Assembly: GCA_045542595.1 (NCBI GenBank)
Contig: JAZQLI010000017.1
Span: 1 to 58,989, forward strand
Source: Scatosoma sp045542595
GTDB taxonomy: Bacteria > Bacillota > Clostridia > Christensenellales > Borkfalkiaceae
DNA: 58,989 bases
Reading direction: 5' to 3'
Shown here: piece by piece, positions 1 to 8,664 of the stretch
Numbering within the stretch: the stretch's first letter is position 1
Layout of the letters: the number at the start of each line of letters is the position of its first letter
Made by a program: the position numbers and the translations under genes
The notes under the pieces: model-generated
The model's database searches: none
Seen by the model: the letters and a program-made list of their open reading frames with translations, nothing else
Told to the model about the DNA's origin: nothing

Positions 1-1
1 A

Positions 2-673
2 TTAGAGCGTAAATTCAACTTAAAAAAGACGGAAGAAAAACGCCGCTTCATTGCGGAAGCTTTGAAAATTGTGGCGACGGAAGAAAGCGAAAGCGTGAAG
101 GAAGAACTGTTGCAACGCTTGCGTGATAAAACGGGTGTCACCTACACGGCGTTGGAGAGAGATATGCGCTCGGCGGCGAAGGAACAGCCCCAAGAAATCG
201 TTTTGCCCAAGGAAAGGTTAAACGAAACGGCGGCAGGTGCGGACAAGAACCAAAAAGCGCTGCGGTTTATTTTGGCGGCCAAGCTGTTCTCGCAACCCTA
301 CGCAAAAGATTTGGTGGCGTCCGATTTACCCTTGAAGGACGAAACGCACATTGCGGTGGCGCACTACATCGACAGCCGTGAACAAAAAGGGGAGCGTATC
401 CGCCCTAGCGAACTGTTCGACGTGCTTGGCGAAGACTGCACGGAATTTAGTCAAATTTTAGATTTTAACCAAGGGGACAAGTTAAGCGGGGAAACGGCGG
501 AACGGTTCTTTGCCGACAGCGTAAAGACGTTGCAATTAGAAAAGCTGTCCATGGAAATTGCAAAGTACGTGGAAGCCTTGAAGACGGTAGAAGAAGAAAG
601 CGAGCGCAAGGAATTATTGCACAAATGGCAGGCTTGCGTACAAAAGAGCAATCAGCTCAAAAAGAAAAAATAA
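2..673 (+). CDS. dnaG: DNA primase DnaG, C-terminal part (cut by window edge)
   Basis: The frame is open from base 2, so only the last 223 codons are seen and the true start lies to the left. Primase makes the RNA primers for replication and binds the replicative helicase through its C-terminal helices. The visible part is that helical C-terminal region, beginning with residues like FNLKKTEEKRRFIAEALKIV and ending in a lysine-rich tail; the zinc-binding and Toprim catalytic domains are outside the window. The assignment rests on this tail plus position: rpoD follows after 59 bp, the classical dnaG-rpoD order. A small GAAA-capped hairpin (692-707) lies in that gap. Confidence 0.9.
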   Translation, partial: LERKFNLKKTEEKRRFIAEALKIVATEESESVKEELLQRLRDKTGVTYTALERDMRSAAKEQPQEIVLPKERLNETAAGADKNQKALRFILAAKLFSQPYAKDLVASDLPLKDETHIAVAHYIDSREQKGERIRPSELFDVLGEDCTEFSQILDFNQGDKLSGETAERFFADSVKTLQLEKLSMEIAKYVEALKTVEEESERKELLHKWQACVQKSNQLKKKK

Positions 674-732
674 GAAAAAATTATAGATGGAAAACGGGAA
701 ACCGTTTGGATATCAACGGAGGATAAAAAAAG

Positions 733-1788
733 ATGAACATTTCCGAAGAAAAGCTGAACGAATTGCTGACGGGCATCATCAACGGCTACGGCAAAAAAGG
801 GAACATTTCTACCAACGCTTTGTGCGACGTGGTAGAAAAGTACGATTTGGACGCTGCGCAAATGGATTTAATTTATAAATCTTTAAGCGAAGCTGGTATT
901 CAAATTGTCGATGAAGAGCAACGGGATAAAGAGCTGTTTGAACAGGCATTGTCCGACATCGGCTTGGACGACCCTGTCAAGATGTATTTAAAGGACATCG
1001 GCAGAGTGCCCCTTTTGTCCGCGGAAGAAGAAGTGGAACTTGCAAAGCGTATGCAGGAAAACGACCAAGGCGCAAAGAAGCGTTTGTCCGAAGCAAACTT
1101 GCGTTTGGTTGTATCCATTGCAAAACGCTACGTCGGCAGGGGGATGCTGTTTTTGGATTTAATCCAGGAAGGCAACCTTGGGCTTATGAAAGCGGTGGAA
1201 AAATTCGATTATGAAAAAGGGTTTAAATTCTCTACCTACGCAACGTGGTGGATTCGTCAATCGATTACGCGCGCCATTGCCGACCAAGCGCGTACCATTC
1301 GTATTCCCGTGCATATGGTAGAAACCATCAATAAATTAACGCGCGTACAACGTGTGTTGTTGCAGGAATTCGGTAGAGAACCCACGCCTGAAGAAATCGC
1401 TGAAAAAATGGGCGTTACGGTAGAACGCGTGCGCGAAATTCAAAAAATTGCACAAGACCCCGTTTCTTTGGAAACGCCTATCGGAGAAGAGGAAGATAGT
1501 CATTTAGGCGATTTTATCGAAGATGAAAAAACGACGACGCCTAGCGATTCGGTGGCGTTTACGATGCTCAAAGAACAGCTTTTGGGCGTGTTGGACACGC
1601 TTACGCCGCGTGAAGAAAAGGTACTTCGCTTGCGCTATGGTATCGACGACGGAAAGCCTAGAACGTTGGAAGAAGTGGGTAGAGAATTTAACGTTACGCG
1701 TGAGCGTATCCGTCAAATTGAAGCGAAAGCTTTGCGTAAACTCCGTCATCCTTCGCGCAGTAAGAAATTAAAAGATTTTCTGGAATAA
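733..1788 (+). CDS. rpoD: Primary (vegetative) RNA polymerase sigma factor, sigma-70/SigA
   Basis: A 351-residue housekeeping sigma factor that directs RNA polymerase to -35/-10 promoters; the many TTGACA/TATAAT-like promoters in this window fit its specificity. Region 1.1 is about residues 1-70. Region 1.2 contains DPVKMYLKDIG, region 2 contains the -10-recognising and melting motif FSTYATWWIRQSI, and region 4.2 near the C-terminus carries VTRERIRQIEAKALRKLRHP. Length is normal for Firmicutes, which lack the long E. coli insert. The ATG follows a strong ribosome site, cggagg at 718-723. Its stop codon overlaps the trmK start by one base, so the two are translationally linked. Confidence 0.98.
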   Translation: MNISEEKLNELLTGIINGYGKKGNISTNALCDVVEKYDLDAAQMDLIYKSLSEAGIQIVDEEQRDKELFEQALSDIGLDDPVKMYLKDIGRVPLLSAEEEVELAKRMQENDQGAKKRLSEANLRLVVSIAKRYVGRGMLFLDLIQEGNLGLMKAVEKFDYEKGFKFSTYATWWIRQSITRAIADQARTIRIPVHMVETINKLTRVQRVLLQEFGREPTPEEIAEKMGVTVERVREIQKIAQDPVSLETPIGEEEDSHLGDFIEDEKTTTPSDSVAFTMLKEQLLGVLDTLTPREEKVLRLRYGIDDGKPRTLEEVGREFNVTRERIRQIEAKALRKLRHPSRSKKLKDFLE

Positions 1789-2471
1789 TGGGTTACGGGA
1801 AACGGATAGATACTCTGTGTTCACTGCTTGTGCAATCGAATACGTTTGCCGACGTGGGCTGCGACCACGGGTATTGCACGGAATATATGCTCAAAAACGG
1901 TTTATGCAAACGGGCGATATTTTCGGATATCAGTAAAGGGAGTTTGCAAAAAGCGCAAACGTTGCTTTCGAGTTTTGTCGATAGCGGCGTGGCTATCCCC
2001 GTTTTAGGCGACGGATTTTTCGGTGTACCCAACACGGTGGAACAAGTGCTTATCGCCGGTATGGGCGGCAGTGAAATGGTGTCGATATTAAGCGATAAAA
2101 AATACGGGTTTATCCCTAAGCGGTTTGTATTGCAACCTATGCACGACGCGGAAAAATTACGTAGATTTTTACTTACAAGCGGCGCAACTATCGTGCGCGA
2201 TTTCACGTTTGCCGACGGAAAATTTTACGACGTTATCGTGGGGGAATACCCTGCGAAAGACGGAACAAGCTGCAAATATACCGAAGCGGAGATAGAGTTT
2301 GGCAAAGACAATTTACGGGAAATGGGCGAAGCGTTTGTTTGCCGTATAGAAAAATTATTGAAAGATACCGAAAGGTATTTAACGCGCCCTGCCTTGCAGG
2401 AAGAAAGTCGGTTGCAATTATTGCAAAGGAAAGAACGTTTACAAGGAGTGTTACACGGTGCAATTAAATGA
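1788..2471 (+). CDS. trmK: tRNA (adenine(22)-N1)-methyltransferase TrmK
   Basis: A 227-residue class I SAM-dependent methyltransferase that makes m1A22 in tRNA. The SAM-binding motif I reads FADVGCDHGY (about residues 20-29), and a GMGGSEM motif follows in the middle; both are typical of the TrmK/YqfN family. Position between rpoD and a Nif3-like gene is the standard Firmicutes order. The ATG overlaps the rpoD stop (TAATG), and the 3' end overlaps the next gene by 14 bases, so the operon is tightly coupled. Confidence 0.93.
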   Translation: MGYGKRIDTLCSLLVQSNTFADVGCDHGYCTEYMLKNGLCKRAIFSDISKGSLQKAQTLLSSFVDSGVAIPVLGDGFFGVPNTVEQVLIAGMGGSEMVSILSDKKYGFIPKRFVLQPMHDAEKLRRFLLTSGATIVRDFTFADGKFYDVIVGEYPAKDGTSCKYTEAEIEFGKDNLREMGEAFVCRIEKLLKDTERYLTRPALQEESRLQLLQRKERLQGVLHGAIK

Positions 2472-3288
2472 GTTTTACAATATAGCAAAGACATTTGCGC
2501 CGAAAACGCTTTCGGATGAATATTGCGCCAAGTTCGGTGCGTACGATAACAGCGGAATTTTACTCCGTACAGGAGAAGAAATCAAAGGCGCTTTGTTTTC
2601 ACTCGATTTTTCGCTTGCGGCGATAGAGAAAGCGATTGAAGTGGGCGCAAACGTAATCGTTACCCATCACCCTGCTATCTACGGTGGCGTTTCGGCGATT
2701 GACGTAGACGCGGTTTCTCCGCTTGGAAAAAAGCTTGCGCTCTGTTTAAAAAACGGCATTTCCGTAATCAGTATGCACTTAAATTTAGACGGGGCGACGG
2801 GTGGCATTGACGAATGTTTGGCAAACGGAATTTGTCTTTGCGCGGCGCGTGCGGCAGGACAAACAACGGCTAAAATGGTATGCGTGCCTACCATACGCGA
2901 CGTGTTGCAAACAGGCGGCTATGGAAGAGTGTATAACGTGCCTTTCGTTTCCGCGAAAGCGTTGGCTAAGGAAATGGAAAAAGAATTTTCCACAAGACGC
3001 ATACAAATATATGAAAATACGGATAAGCCGATAACGCGTGTGGCAAGTTTTTGCGGTGGCGGCGCGGACGAAGCGGCGATAGAATTTGCAATAAAGAACA
3101 ACGCGCAAGCGGTGGTGTCGTCCGATTTTAAGCATCACGTATTAACGCTTGCCGCGGAAACGGGCGTTTCGGTAATAGCACTTACCCATTACGCTTCGGA
3201 AAATTACGGATTTAAAAAATATTATGAAAAAATACGTCAAAAAGCAGGCGTGCCGTGTGTATATCATACGGACGAAAATATGCTTTGA
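2458..3288 (+). CDS. Nif3-like dinuclear metal-centre hexameric protein (YqfO family)
   Basis: A 276-residue member of the NIF3/GTP cyclohydrolase I type 2-like family, which forms hexameric rings with a two-metal site; the cellular role is not settled. Metal-ligand motifs are visible: VTHHPAIYGG near residue 70 and the C-terminal LTHYASENYG. It lacks the central PII-like insert seen in longer YqfO proteins only in part: about residues 130-190 may be a short version of that insert. The GTG start is chosen because the N-terminal LNEFYNIAKTFAP aligns with family starts; it lies inside the end of trmK. The trmK-nif3 pair is conserved across Firmicutes. Confidence 0.92.
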   Translation: MQLNEFYNIAKTFAPKTLSDEYCAKFGAYDNSGILLRTGEEIKGALFSLDFSLAAIEKAIEVGANVIVTHHPAIYGGVSAIDVDAVSPLGKKLALCLKNGISVISMHLNLDGATGGIDECLANGICLCAARAAGQTTAKMVCVPTIRDVLQTGGYGRVYNVPFVSAKALAKEMEKEFSTRRIQIYENTDKPITRVASFCGGGADEAAIEFAIKNNAQAVVSSDFKHHVLTLAAETGVSVIALTHYASENYGFKKYYEKIRQKAGVPCVYHTDENML

Positions 3289-3306
3289 CGAAAGGGAGTT
3301 ACAGTT

Positions 3307-4005
3307 ATGTCTCAATTACAAGCACTTTTAAGCTATCAACAAATCGACCAAAAATTATTTAAAATCGATAACGATTTGGCTAAGAGCGAAACCTATCAAA
3401 AGTACGCGAAATTGCGTAAATTTTTGAAAGCTGCGCCTGAAAAGGTAGACGCTTTGGAAGCAAAAGCGGCGGCGCTTAAAGCGGAAGCGGCAGAACTTGC
3501 CAAACAGTATGAAAAGGTAGAAGCTACCCTTGGCGATTTTGAAAATTTGGAAGAGCTGATAAACAGCGGTGCGGATATTTCTTTCTATAAGAAAAACGCA
3601 CAATCTATCGTGGAAAAGCTGAAAAAATTAAAGGCGGATATCACGGCACTCACCGCGAATATTCAAGCGACGGATGAAGAATATCAAACGTTGAAAAAGA
3701 AAGTAAAGGCGGCGCAAAAACAATACGCTCCTGCCGAAGAAGAATATAAAGCGGCGAAAAAAGCAGTAGAAGGAGAACGCAATACGTACCAAACGCAACT
3801 TACGGAAGCGGCAAAATCGGTAGACGAAAGTATGCTGGCGCGTTATCTTACCAAACGCAAGGAAGGCACTCCGTTTCCTATCGTGGGAGAATTGATTTCC
3901 GGTAGATGCCCCGTATGCGGTATGGAACCGCCTATTGCGGCTCAAGGTAAGTTGACAAGCGGTATCGAATGCGATAGCTGTCATCGTATTATCTTTAAAC
4001 AATAA
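3307..4005 (+). CDS. Coiled-coil protein with C-terminal C4 zinc ribbon
   Basis: A 232-residue protein made of a long lysine/glutamate/alanine-rich coiled coil (about residues 10-175) and a C-terminal zinc ribbon with two Cys pairs, CPVCG and CDSCH. This is the DUF164/C4-type zinc-ribbon family; relatives in other bacteria bind nucleic acids or ribosome-associated factors, but no firm function is known. It closes the dnaG-rpoD-trmK-nif3 block, a placement common in Clostridia. The ATG follows gaaagggagtt, a usable ribosome site. Confidence 0.88.
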   Translation: MSQLQALLSYQQIDQKLFKIDNDLAKSETYQKYAKLRKFLKAAPEKVDALEAKAAALKAEAAELAKQYEKVEATLGDFENLEELINSGADISFYKKNAQSIVEKLKKLKADITALTANIQATDEEYQTLKKKVKAAQKQYAPAEEEYKAAKKAVEGERNTYQTQLTEAAKSVDESMLARYLTKRKEGTPFPIVGELISGRCPVCGMEPPIAAQGKLTSGIECDSCHRIIFKQ

Positions 4006-4051
4006 CGTAAAATGAGGAACGATTTTTTCCTTTGTCGCATACCTATACAGT

Positions 4052-5125
4052 ATGCAAAAAGTACGTGCGAACATATCCTTAAAAGCAATTTCTCATAACG
4101 CGTTAGCATTTAAAAACTTTACGCAAACGCGAGTGTGCGCGGTGGTAAAAGCAAATGCGTACGGTCATGGTGCGGAGCAGGTTACCAACGCATTACATTC
4201 GATAGTCGATTGTTTTGCGGTGTCGCTATTCGACGAAGCGAAAGCCATTCGGGTAGCGGCTTGCGGTAAGGATATCTTGGTGTTAACGCCGCCTCTTTGC
4301 GACGAAGAAGCGTATAGCGGTATCGTAAACGGTTTTCTTATAACCGTTGCCGATATGGACAGGGCGAAAAAGTTGGTTGGGCTGGCGACAACCTATCGTT
4401 TGCCTGTAAGAGTACATTTAAAAGTAAATACCGGTATGAACCGTTACGGAATGGACGTTTCTACGATAGAAAGCGTATGCAAGATATTTAAAAATTGCCC
4501 GCTGGTAAAAGTGGAAGGTATCTATTCTCATATCTATAAAACGGACGAAAAAACGGCTAATAAGCAGCGTAAACTGTTTATGAAGGCGCAGGATATTTGC
4601 AAACGATATTATCCGCAATGCCTTGCGCATATCAGTGCCACGTACGGCGCGACGCTTGGCAGTGCGTTTGCTTTGGATATGGTGCGTATCGGGATAGGCT
4701 TGTACGGATATTACCCCGACGGTGCGCATATCTCTACAAAAGTAAAGAAAAGCTTGGGTTTGCAAAAAGCTATGCGTGTAACGGCGACGGTAGTGGATAG
4801 CCGCGCGTACGGCTTTGGCGGCGCAGGATACGGAATTCCCGTTTGGGTAAAAAAGGGCGAACGTCCGCCGCAAAATATTTCCGTGTGTAGGATAGGATAT
4901 GCGGACGGTATTTTACGACGGCAAAGCAACGGCACGGAAATTAGTTTGCAGTACGCAAACGCAGCGTGTATGGACGCGAGTATCCTTATCGGGGAACGGT
5001 TGCGCGGTGAAGAACTTTGTATCCTGCAAGACGCGGCGAAAACCGCAAAACAAACGGGTACGATTTCGTACGAAGTGCTTTGTGCGGCAACGCGGCGTGC
5101 GGAGTTGATATATGACGGAAAATAA
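4052..5125 (+). CDS. alr: Alanine racemase
   Basis: A 357-residue PLP enzyme interconverting L- and D-alanine to supply D-Ala for peptidoglycan. The cofactor lysine is K33 in the signature VVKANAYGHG; the TIM barrel spans about residues 1-230 and the beta domain follows, with GYGIPVW holding the region of the catalytic tyrosine. RANISLKAISHN at the N-terminus matches the family start, so the ATG at 4052 is preferred although no clear Shine-Dalgarno precedes it. The usual Trp in WAEID-like starts is absent. The 3' end overlaps the next gene by 14 bases. Confidence 0.95.
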   Translation: MQKVRANISLKAISHNALAFKNFTQTRVCAVVKANAYGHGAEQVTNALHSIVDCFAVSLFDEAKAIRVAACGKDILVLTPPLCDEEAYSGIVNGFLITVADMDRAKKLVGLATTYRLPVRVHLKVNTGMNRYGMDVSTIESVCKIFKNCPLVKVEGIYSHIYKTDEKTANKQRKLFMKAQDICKRYYPQCLAHISATYGATLGSAFALDMVRIGIGLYGYYPDGAHISTKVKKSLGLQKAMRVTATVVDSRAYGFGGAGYGIPVWVKKGERPPQNISVCRIGYADGILRRQSNGTEISLQYANAACMDASILIGERLRGEELCILQDAAKTAKQTGTISYEVLCAATRRAELIYDGK

Positions 5126-5747
5126 ATTACGCTTTGTAGAAACGGAAGAAATCAGTGTAGAACAGCGCAAGAAAAATTTGCGTTTGCGTATGAAACGCAG
5201 GCGCAGCGAAAATGAAAACCGCGACGGAAAAGAAGAACGGCTCGTGCAAAATTTCTTGCAGTTGATAGAAGAAGATTTTGCTAAAAAGGTGGGTACAGGT
5301 ACGCGTTTAACGGTGTTTTTGTATCTTTCCTTTTCTTCGGAAGCGTCTACGGACAAGCTGATAGATGCGTTAATAGAACGCGGCGCTATCTTATTAGCCC
5401 CACGCATCGATACGGATAAAATGTACGCAGTGCTTATGGGAGACGATTTCTCACTCTCCGATAGGGGCATACGCGAACCGATAGGAAAAATATACGAACA
5501 AGAGCCGGATATCGTAGTGTTGCCTTTGCTTGCGGTGGATACGCACGGAAACCGTTTGGGTTACGGCGGCGGATATTACGATAGGTATTTAAAAGAGAAT
5601 AAATCCGCGCGACGTGTTGCGTATGGTTACGATTTTCAGGTGTTAGAAAACGTACCGCATACCGCAAACGATGAACGGGTAGATTGTATCGTAACCGATA
5701 AAGGCGTTATTGTATGCAATCGAAATAAAACAGAAGACAAAGAATAA
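5112..5747 (+). CDS. 5-formyltetrahydrofolate cyclo-ligase
   Basis: A 211-residue MTHFS-family enzyme that uses ATP to turn 5-formyl-THF into 5,10-methenyl-THF, recycling a folate storage form. The hallmark RLGYGGGYYDRYL motif is present near residue 150. The basic N-terminus (RKKNLRLRMKRRR) matches the substrate/ATP-binding start of the family; the first ~18 residues are an extra leader, so a start slightly further in is possible. It overlaps alr and is followed after 10 bp by a membrane-protein gene. Confidence 0.93.
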   Translation: MTENKLRFVETEEISVEQRKKNLRLRMKRRRSENENRDGKEERLVQNFLQLIEEDFAKKVGTGTRLTVFLYLSFSSEASTDKLIDALIERGAILLAPRIDTDKMYAVLMGDDFSLSDRGIREPIGKIYEQEPDIVVLPLLAVDTHGNRLGYGGGYYDRYLKENKSARRVAYGYDFQVLENVPHTANDERVDCIVTDKGVIVCNRNKTEDKE

Positions 5748-5757
5748 GGAGTACGAA

Positions 5758-6498
5758 ATGAAAACTTTTAAACGCATTTTACAATCCATAGGCAAGCACT
5801 TGTGGGATTTTTTCAAAGGAGCGTTGCCTTCGTTGCTCATCTATGCGTGCGCAGGCAGTATTTTAATGATGCTTACGTGGAAGGACGAAAAGCTTATATG
5901 GGACGGCAATTCTATTTTATGGCTGTGCGTATGTGTCATCGCGGCGGCGGCGTATAACGGATTACTCGCTTACGCGCAAGGCGGTAACGCTTACGAAATG
6001 TTGGTTTCGGGGAATATTAAGCGCAGAACGGCGGACGAATACGGCGACGGTTATCGTATTTCCAAACATAAAGAAGAAAAGGAATACCGAGTATGGAAAG
6101 GGTTTGCCATCGGCGGACTTATTGCAGTGTTCCCCGTGGTGTTCGGTATCATTGCCGGTAACTTGTTGGGGACGAACGGACCAGCTATGGACGGCAACGC
6201 AGGCTGGGGCGTGGCTATTTTCTTTATGATAAGTATCTTCGTTTCGGGTTGGTCGGTAATGCCTTTTTATTTAATGAATGCAAACGGTTTTGCCGTTAGT
6301 TATTACTGGTCGTGCTTGTTCGGAATTATTCCTATCGCCGTATCGGGCGCATTGTACATTATCGGCGCGTATGCGCGTAGAAACAAGGCCTTGCGCGAAC
6401 AACGCATTGCGGACGCGCAAGCGGCGGCGGAAGCCAATAAGGTAAAGAAAATCAATTACGGCGGATTGCCCGGTACGAAACCGCGCAAACGCAAATAA
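5758..6498 (+). CDS. Predicted multi-spanning membrane protein, function unknown
   Basis: A 246-residue protein I do not recognise. About five hydrophobic segments are visible: near residues 20-40, 50-70, 115-140, 155-180 and 185-210. Between the second and third is a charged loop (RTADEYGDGYRISKHKEEKE), and the C-terminal tail is basic and soluble, ending KPRKRK. The ATG at 5758 is chosen because aaggagt lies just upstream; an in-frame extension to 5710 would run back into the preceding gene. It sits between one-carbon metabolism and rsmD genes in one transcript, with no hint of its role from neighbours. Confidence 0.8.
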   Translation: MKTFKRILQSIGKHLWDFFKGALPSLLIYACAGSILMMLTWKDEKLIWDGNSILWLCVCVIAAAAYNGLLAYAQGGNAYEMLVSGNIKRRTADEYGDGYRISKHKEEKEYRVWKGFAIGGLIAVFPVVFGIIAGNLLGTNGPAMDGNAGWGVAIFFMISIFVSGWSVMPFYLMNANGFAVSYYWSCLFGIIPIAVSGALYIIGAYARRNKALREQRIADAQAAAEANKVKKINYGGLPGTKPRKRK

Positions 6499-6510
6499 AC
6501 GGAGCGGAGT

Positions 6511-7065
6511 ATGCGGATTATCGGCGGTAAATATAAAAGTCGCGTGCTTTCGGGGTTTTTAGGGGACGACGTACGTCCCACTTCGGACAGGGCACGCGAA
6601 GCGCTTTTGAATATACTCTATCCCAAGGTTATCGGCGCACGCGTACTCGATTTGTTTGCGGGGAGCGGTGCAGTGGGGATAGAGTGTTTATCGCGCGGCG
6701 CGAAAGAAGTGGTTTTTAACGATTATGCAAAGGATAGTCTTGCCATTTTACGTAAAAATCTTGCTGCATTGAAAATCAAAGAAAACGGCGAAGAAGCGAA
6801 AGTGTTTCATTACGATTTTTCCGTATGTTTAAACGCGGTAAAGGGCGGTTTTGATATTATTTTTCTCGATCCACCCTACCGTTTGGATATCGGCGAAAAG
6901 GCGCTTTCTCTTATCGTGGAAAATAATGTATTGCACGAAGACGGCGTTATCGTGTACGAATGGGATAAGCCCTTTCAAGGCAAAATAGACGGACTGATAA
7001 AAACGGACGAACGGAAGTACGGAAAAGCGTATTTTACCTTTTTTAAACGCGTTAAAGGGGAATAA
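6511..7065 (+). CDS. rsmD: 16S rRNA (guanine(966)-N2)-methyltransferase
   Basis: A 184-residue SAM-dependent methyltransferase modifying G966 of 16S rRNA. Family signatures: the start MRIIGGKYKSR, RPTSDRAREALLNIL near residue 25, the SAM motif VLDLFAGSGAVGIE, and the catalytic FLDPPY. The rsmD-coaD order that follows is widely conserved in Firmicutes. Confidence 0.97.
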   Translation: MRIIGGKYKSRVLSGFLGDDVRPTSDRAREALLNILYPKVIGARVLDLFAGSGAVGIECLSRGAKEVVFNDYAKDSLAILRKNLAALKIKENGEEAKVFHYDFSVCLNAVKGGFDIIFLDPPYRLDIGEKALSLIVENNVLHEDGVIVYEWDKPFQGKIDGLIKTDERKYGKAYFTFFKRVKGE

Positions 7066-7081
7066 GGAAAGGGGAATAATT

Positions 7082-7573
7082 ATGGAAAGAACGACAAAAA
7101 AATGTGTGTTTGCAGGCACGTTTGACCCACCTACGTTGGGACATAAAGCCGTAATAGAAGATTGTTTGAAAATTTTCGACGAAGTGGTAATTGCGGTGTT
7201 GACAAATCCCCAAAAACAGCCGACGTTTACGCTGGAACAACGACGGGAAATGCTCCGTTTGACGGTGGACGATACACGTATTCGCATTCGCGAATTTTCC
7301 GGTACGGCAACGGCACTTTTAGCGGAAGAACGTACTCCCTTTTACGTGCGCGGTATCCGTAACGGGGTGGATTTAGATTATGAAAATGCAAACTTTTACG
7401 CGAGTAAAAAACTCGATGAAAATTTTACCGCGATATATATTCCTTGCCCCCAACGATTGCTGCACGTCAGCTCTTCTATGGTAAAAAACAGCTTACGCTT
7501 TCAAACGCCTATTGACGAATACGTAACTAATGGCGTAAAAGAGTATATCCAATCGCATTATAAAAACGCTTAA
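7082..7573 (+). CDS. coaD: Phosphopantetheine adenylyltransferase
   Basis: A 163-residue nucleotidyltransferase for the penultimate step of coenzyme A synthesis (4'-phosphopantetheine plus ATP to dephospho-CoA). The nucleotide-binding GTFDPPTLGH motif is at residues 12-21 and the second motif appears as VSSSMVK, a variant of ISSTxxR. Length matches the family. It follows rsmD by 16 bp with a ggaaagggg ribosome site. Confidence 0.96.
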   Translation: MERTTKKCVFAGTFDPPTLGHKAVIEDCLKIFDEVVIAVLTNPQKQPTFTLEQRREMLRLTVDDTRIRIREFSGTATALLAEERTPFYVRGIRNGVDLDYENANFYASKKLDENFTAIYIPCPQRLLHVSSSMVKNSLRFQTPIDEYVTNGVKEYIQSHYKNA

Positions 7574-7601
7574 TATAAACAAAAGAGAAAGGAGTTTTGT
7601 T

Positions 7602-8624
7602 ATGTTAGAGAAACAGTATTTTATTCCCGAACCGGAAGAATTCATTAGCGAACAACCGATGACGGCGGCGCTGAAAGCGGTCAAAACGGCGCGCGATGAA
7701 GAAATCCGTAGCGTTATTTCGGGTAAAAGTGATAAAATGTTGGTGGTGATAGGTCCTTGCTCGGCGCACGAGCCTGCCCCCACGCTAGAATATATTTCCC
7801 GTTTGGGGAAGATTAACGAACAGGTAAAGGAAAAGCTGGTTATCGTACCGCGTATCTATACCAACAAGCCGCGTACCAAAGGCGTGGGATATAAGGGTAT
7901 GTTTTTGCAACCCGATCCCGAAGGTGCGGCGGATATTGCAAGGGGGATACGCAGTATCCGTTCGCTGCACCTTGCGGCAATGAACGAATCGGGCTTGACT
8001 TCAGCCGATGAAATGCTCTATCCCGAAAATACGCCGTACGTGGAAGACTTGCTCTCCTATCATGCGGTAGGCGCAAGAAGCGTAGAAGACCAGCTGCACC
8101 GTCAAGTGGCAAGCGGTATTGAAGCGCCCGTAGGTATGAAAAATCCTATGAGTGGTAATATTATTGCGCTTATGAATTCTATTTTCGCCGCGCAAAGTCC
8201 GCAAATATTTAAATACCGTAACTATCAAGTGAGTTCGGACGGAAACCCTTACGCGCACGCCATACTGCGCGGCGGCGTAGACGGTAACGGCGCGGACGTG
8301 CCTAATTTCCATTATGAAACGGTAATGCAAATTGCGGAAATGTATAACGGCAGTAATTTGCAAAACCCCGCAATCGTTATCGATTGTAACCATTCTAATT
8401 CGGGTAAAAAGCACCGTCAACAAATTCGTATTGCCGAAGAAGTGATGCAAAACCGACGTTTTGACGCCGATTTTAAAAAGCTGGTGAAAGGGTTTATGAT
8501 AGAGAGCTTTTTAGTAGAAGGCTCGCAAAAGCACGACGAAGTGTTCGGGAAATCGATTACCGACCCTTGCTTGGGCTGGGAAGATACCGAACGGTTATTG
8601 CTGGATTTAGCGGCGCAGGTATAA
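7602..8624 (+). CDS. aroF: 3-deoxy-7-phosphoheptulonate synthase (DAHP synthase, class I)
   Basis: A 340-residue enzyme joining phosphoenolpyruvate and erythrose 4-phosphate, the first step of aromatic amino-acid synthesis. Class I (AroFGH-type) motifs are clear: VVIGPCSAHEP near residue 50, VPRIYTNKPRTKGVGYKG near 85, and DCNHSNSGKKHRQQ near 265. The following prephenate dehydratase gene suggests a Phe-directed branch. The start has a strong aaaggag site. Confidence 0.96.
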   Translation: MLEKQYFIPEPEEFISEQPMTAALKAVKTARDEEIRSVISGKSDKMLVVIGPCSAHEPAPTLEYISRLGKINEQVKEKLVIVPRIYTNKPRTKGVGYKGMFLQPDPEGAADIARGIRSIRSLHLAAMNESGLTSADEMLYPENTPYVEDLLSYHAVGARSVEDQLHRQVASGIEAPVGMKNPMSGNIIALMNSIFAAQSPQIFKYRNYQVSSDGNPYAHAILRGGVDGNGADVPNFHYETVMQIAEMYNGSNLQNPAIVIDCNHSNSGKKHRQQIRIAEEVMQNRRFDADFKKLVKGFMIESFLVEGSQKHDEVFGKSITDPCLGWEDTERLLLDLAAQV

Positions 8625-8664
8625 AAATAAACGGATAATACAGTATAACGGAGAGAAGACAGGT

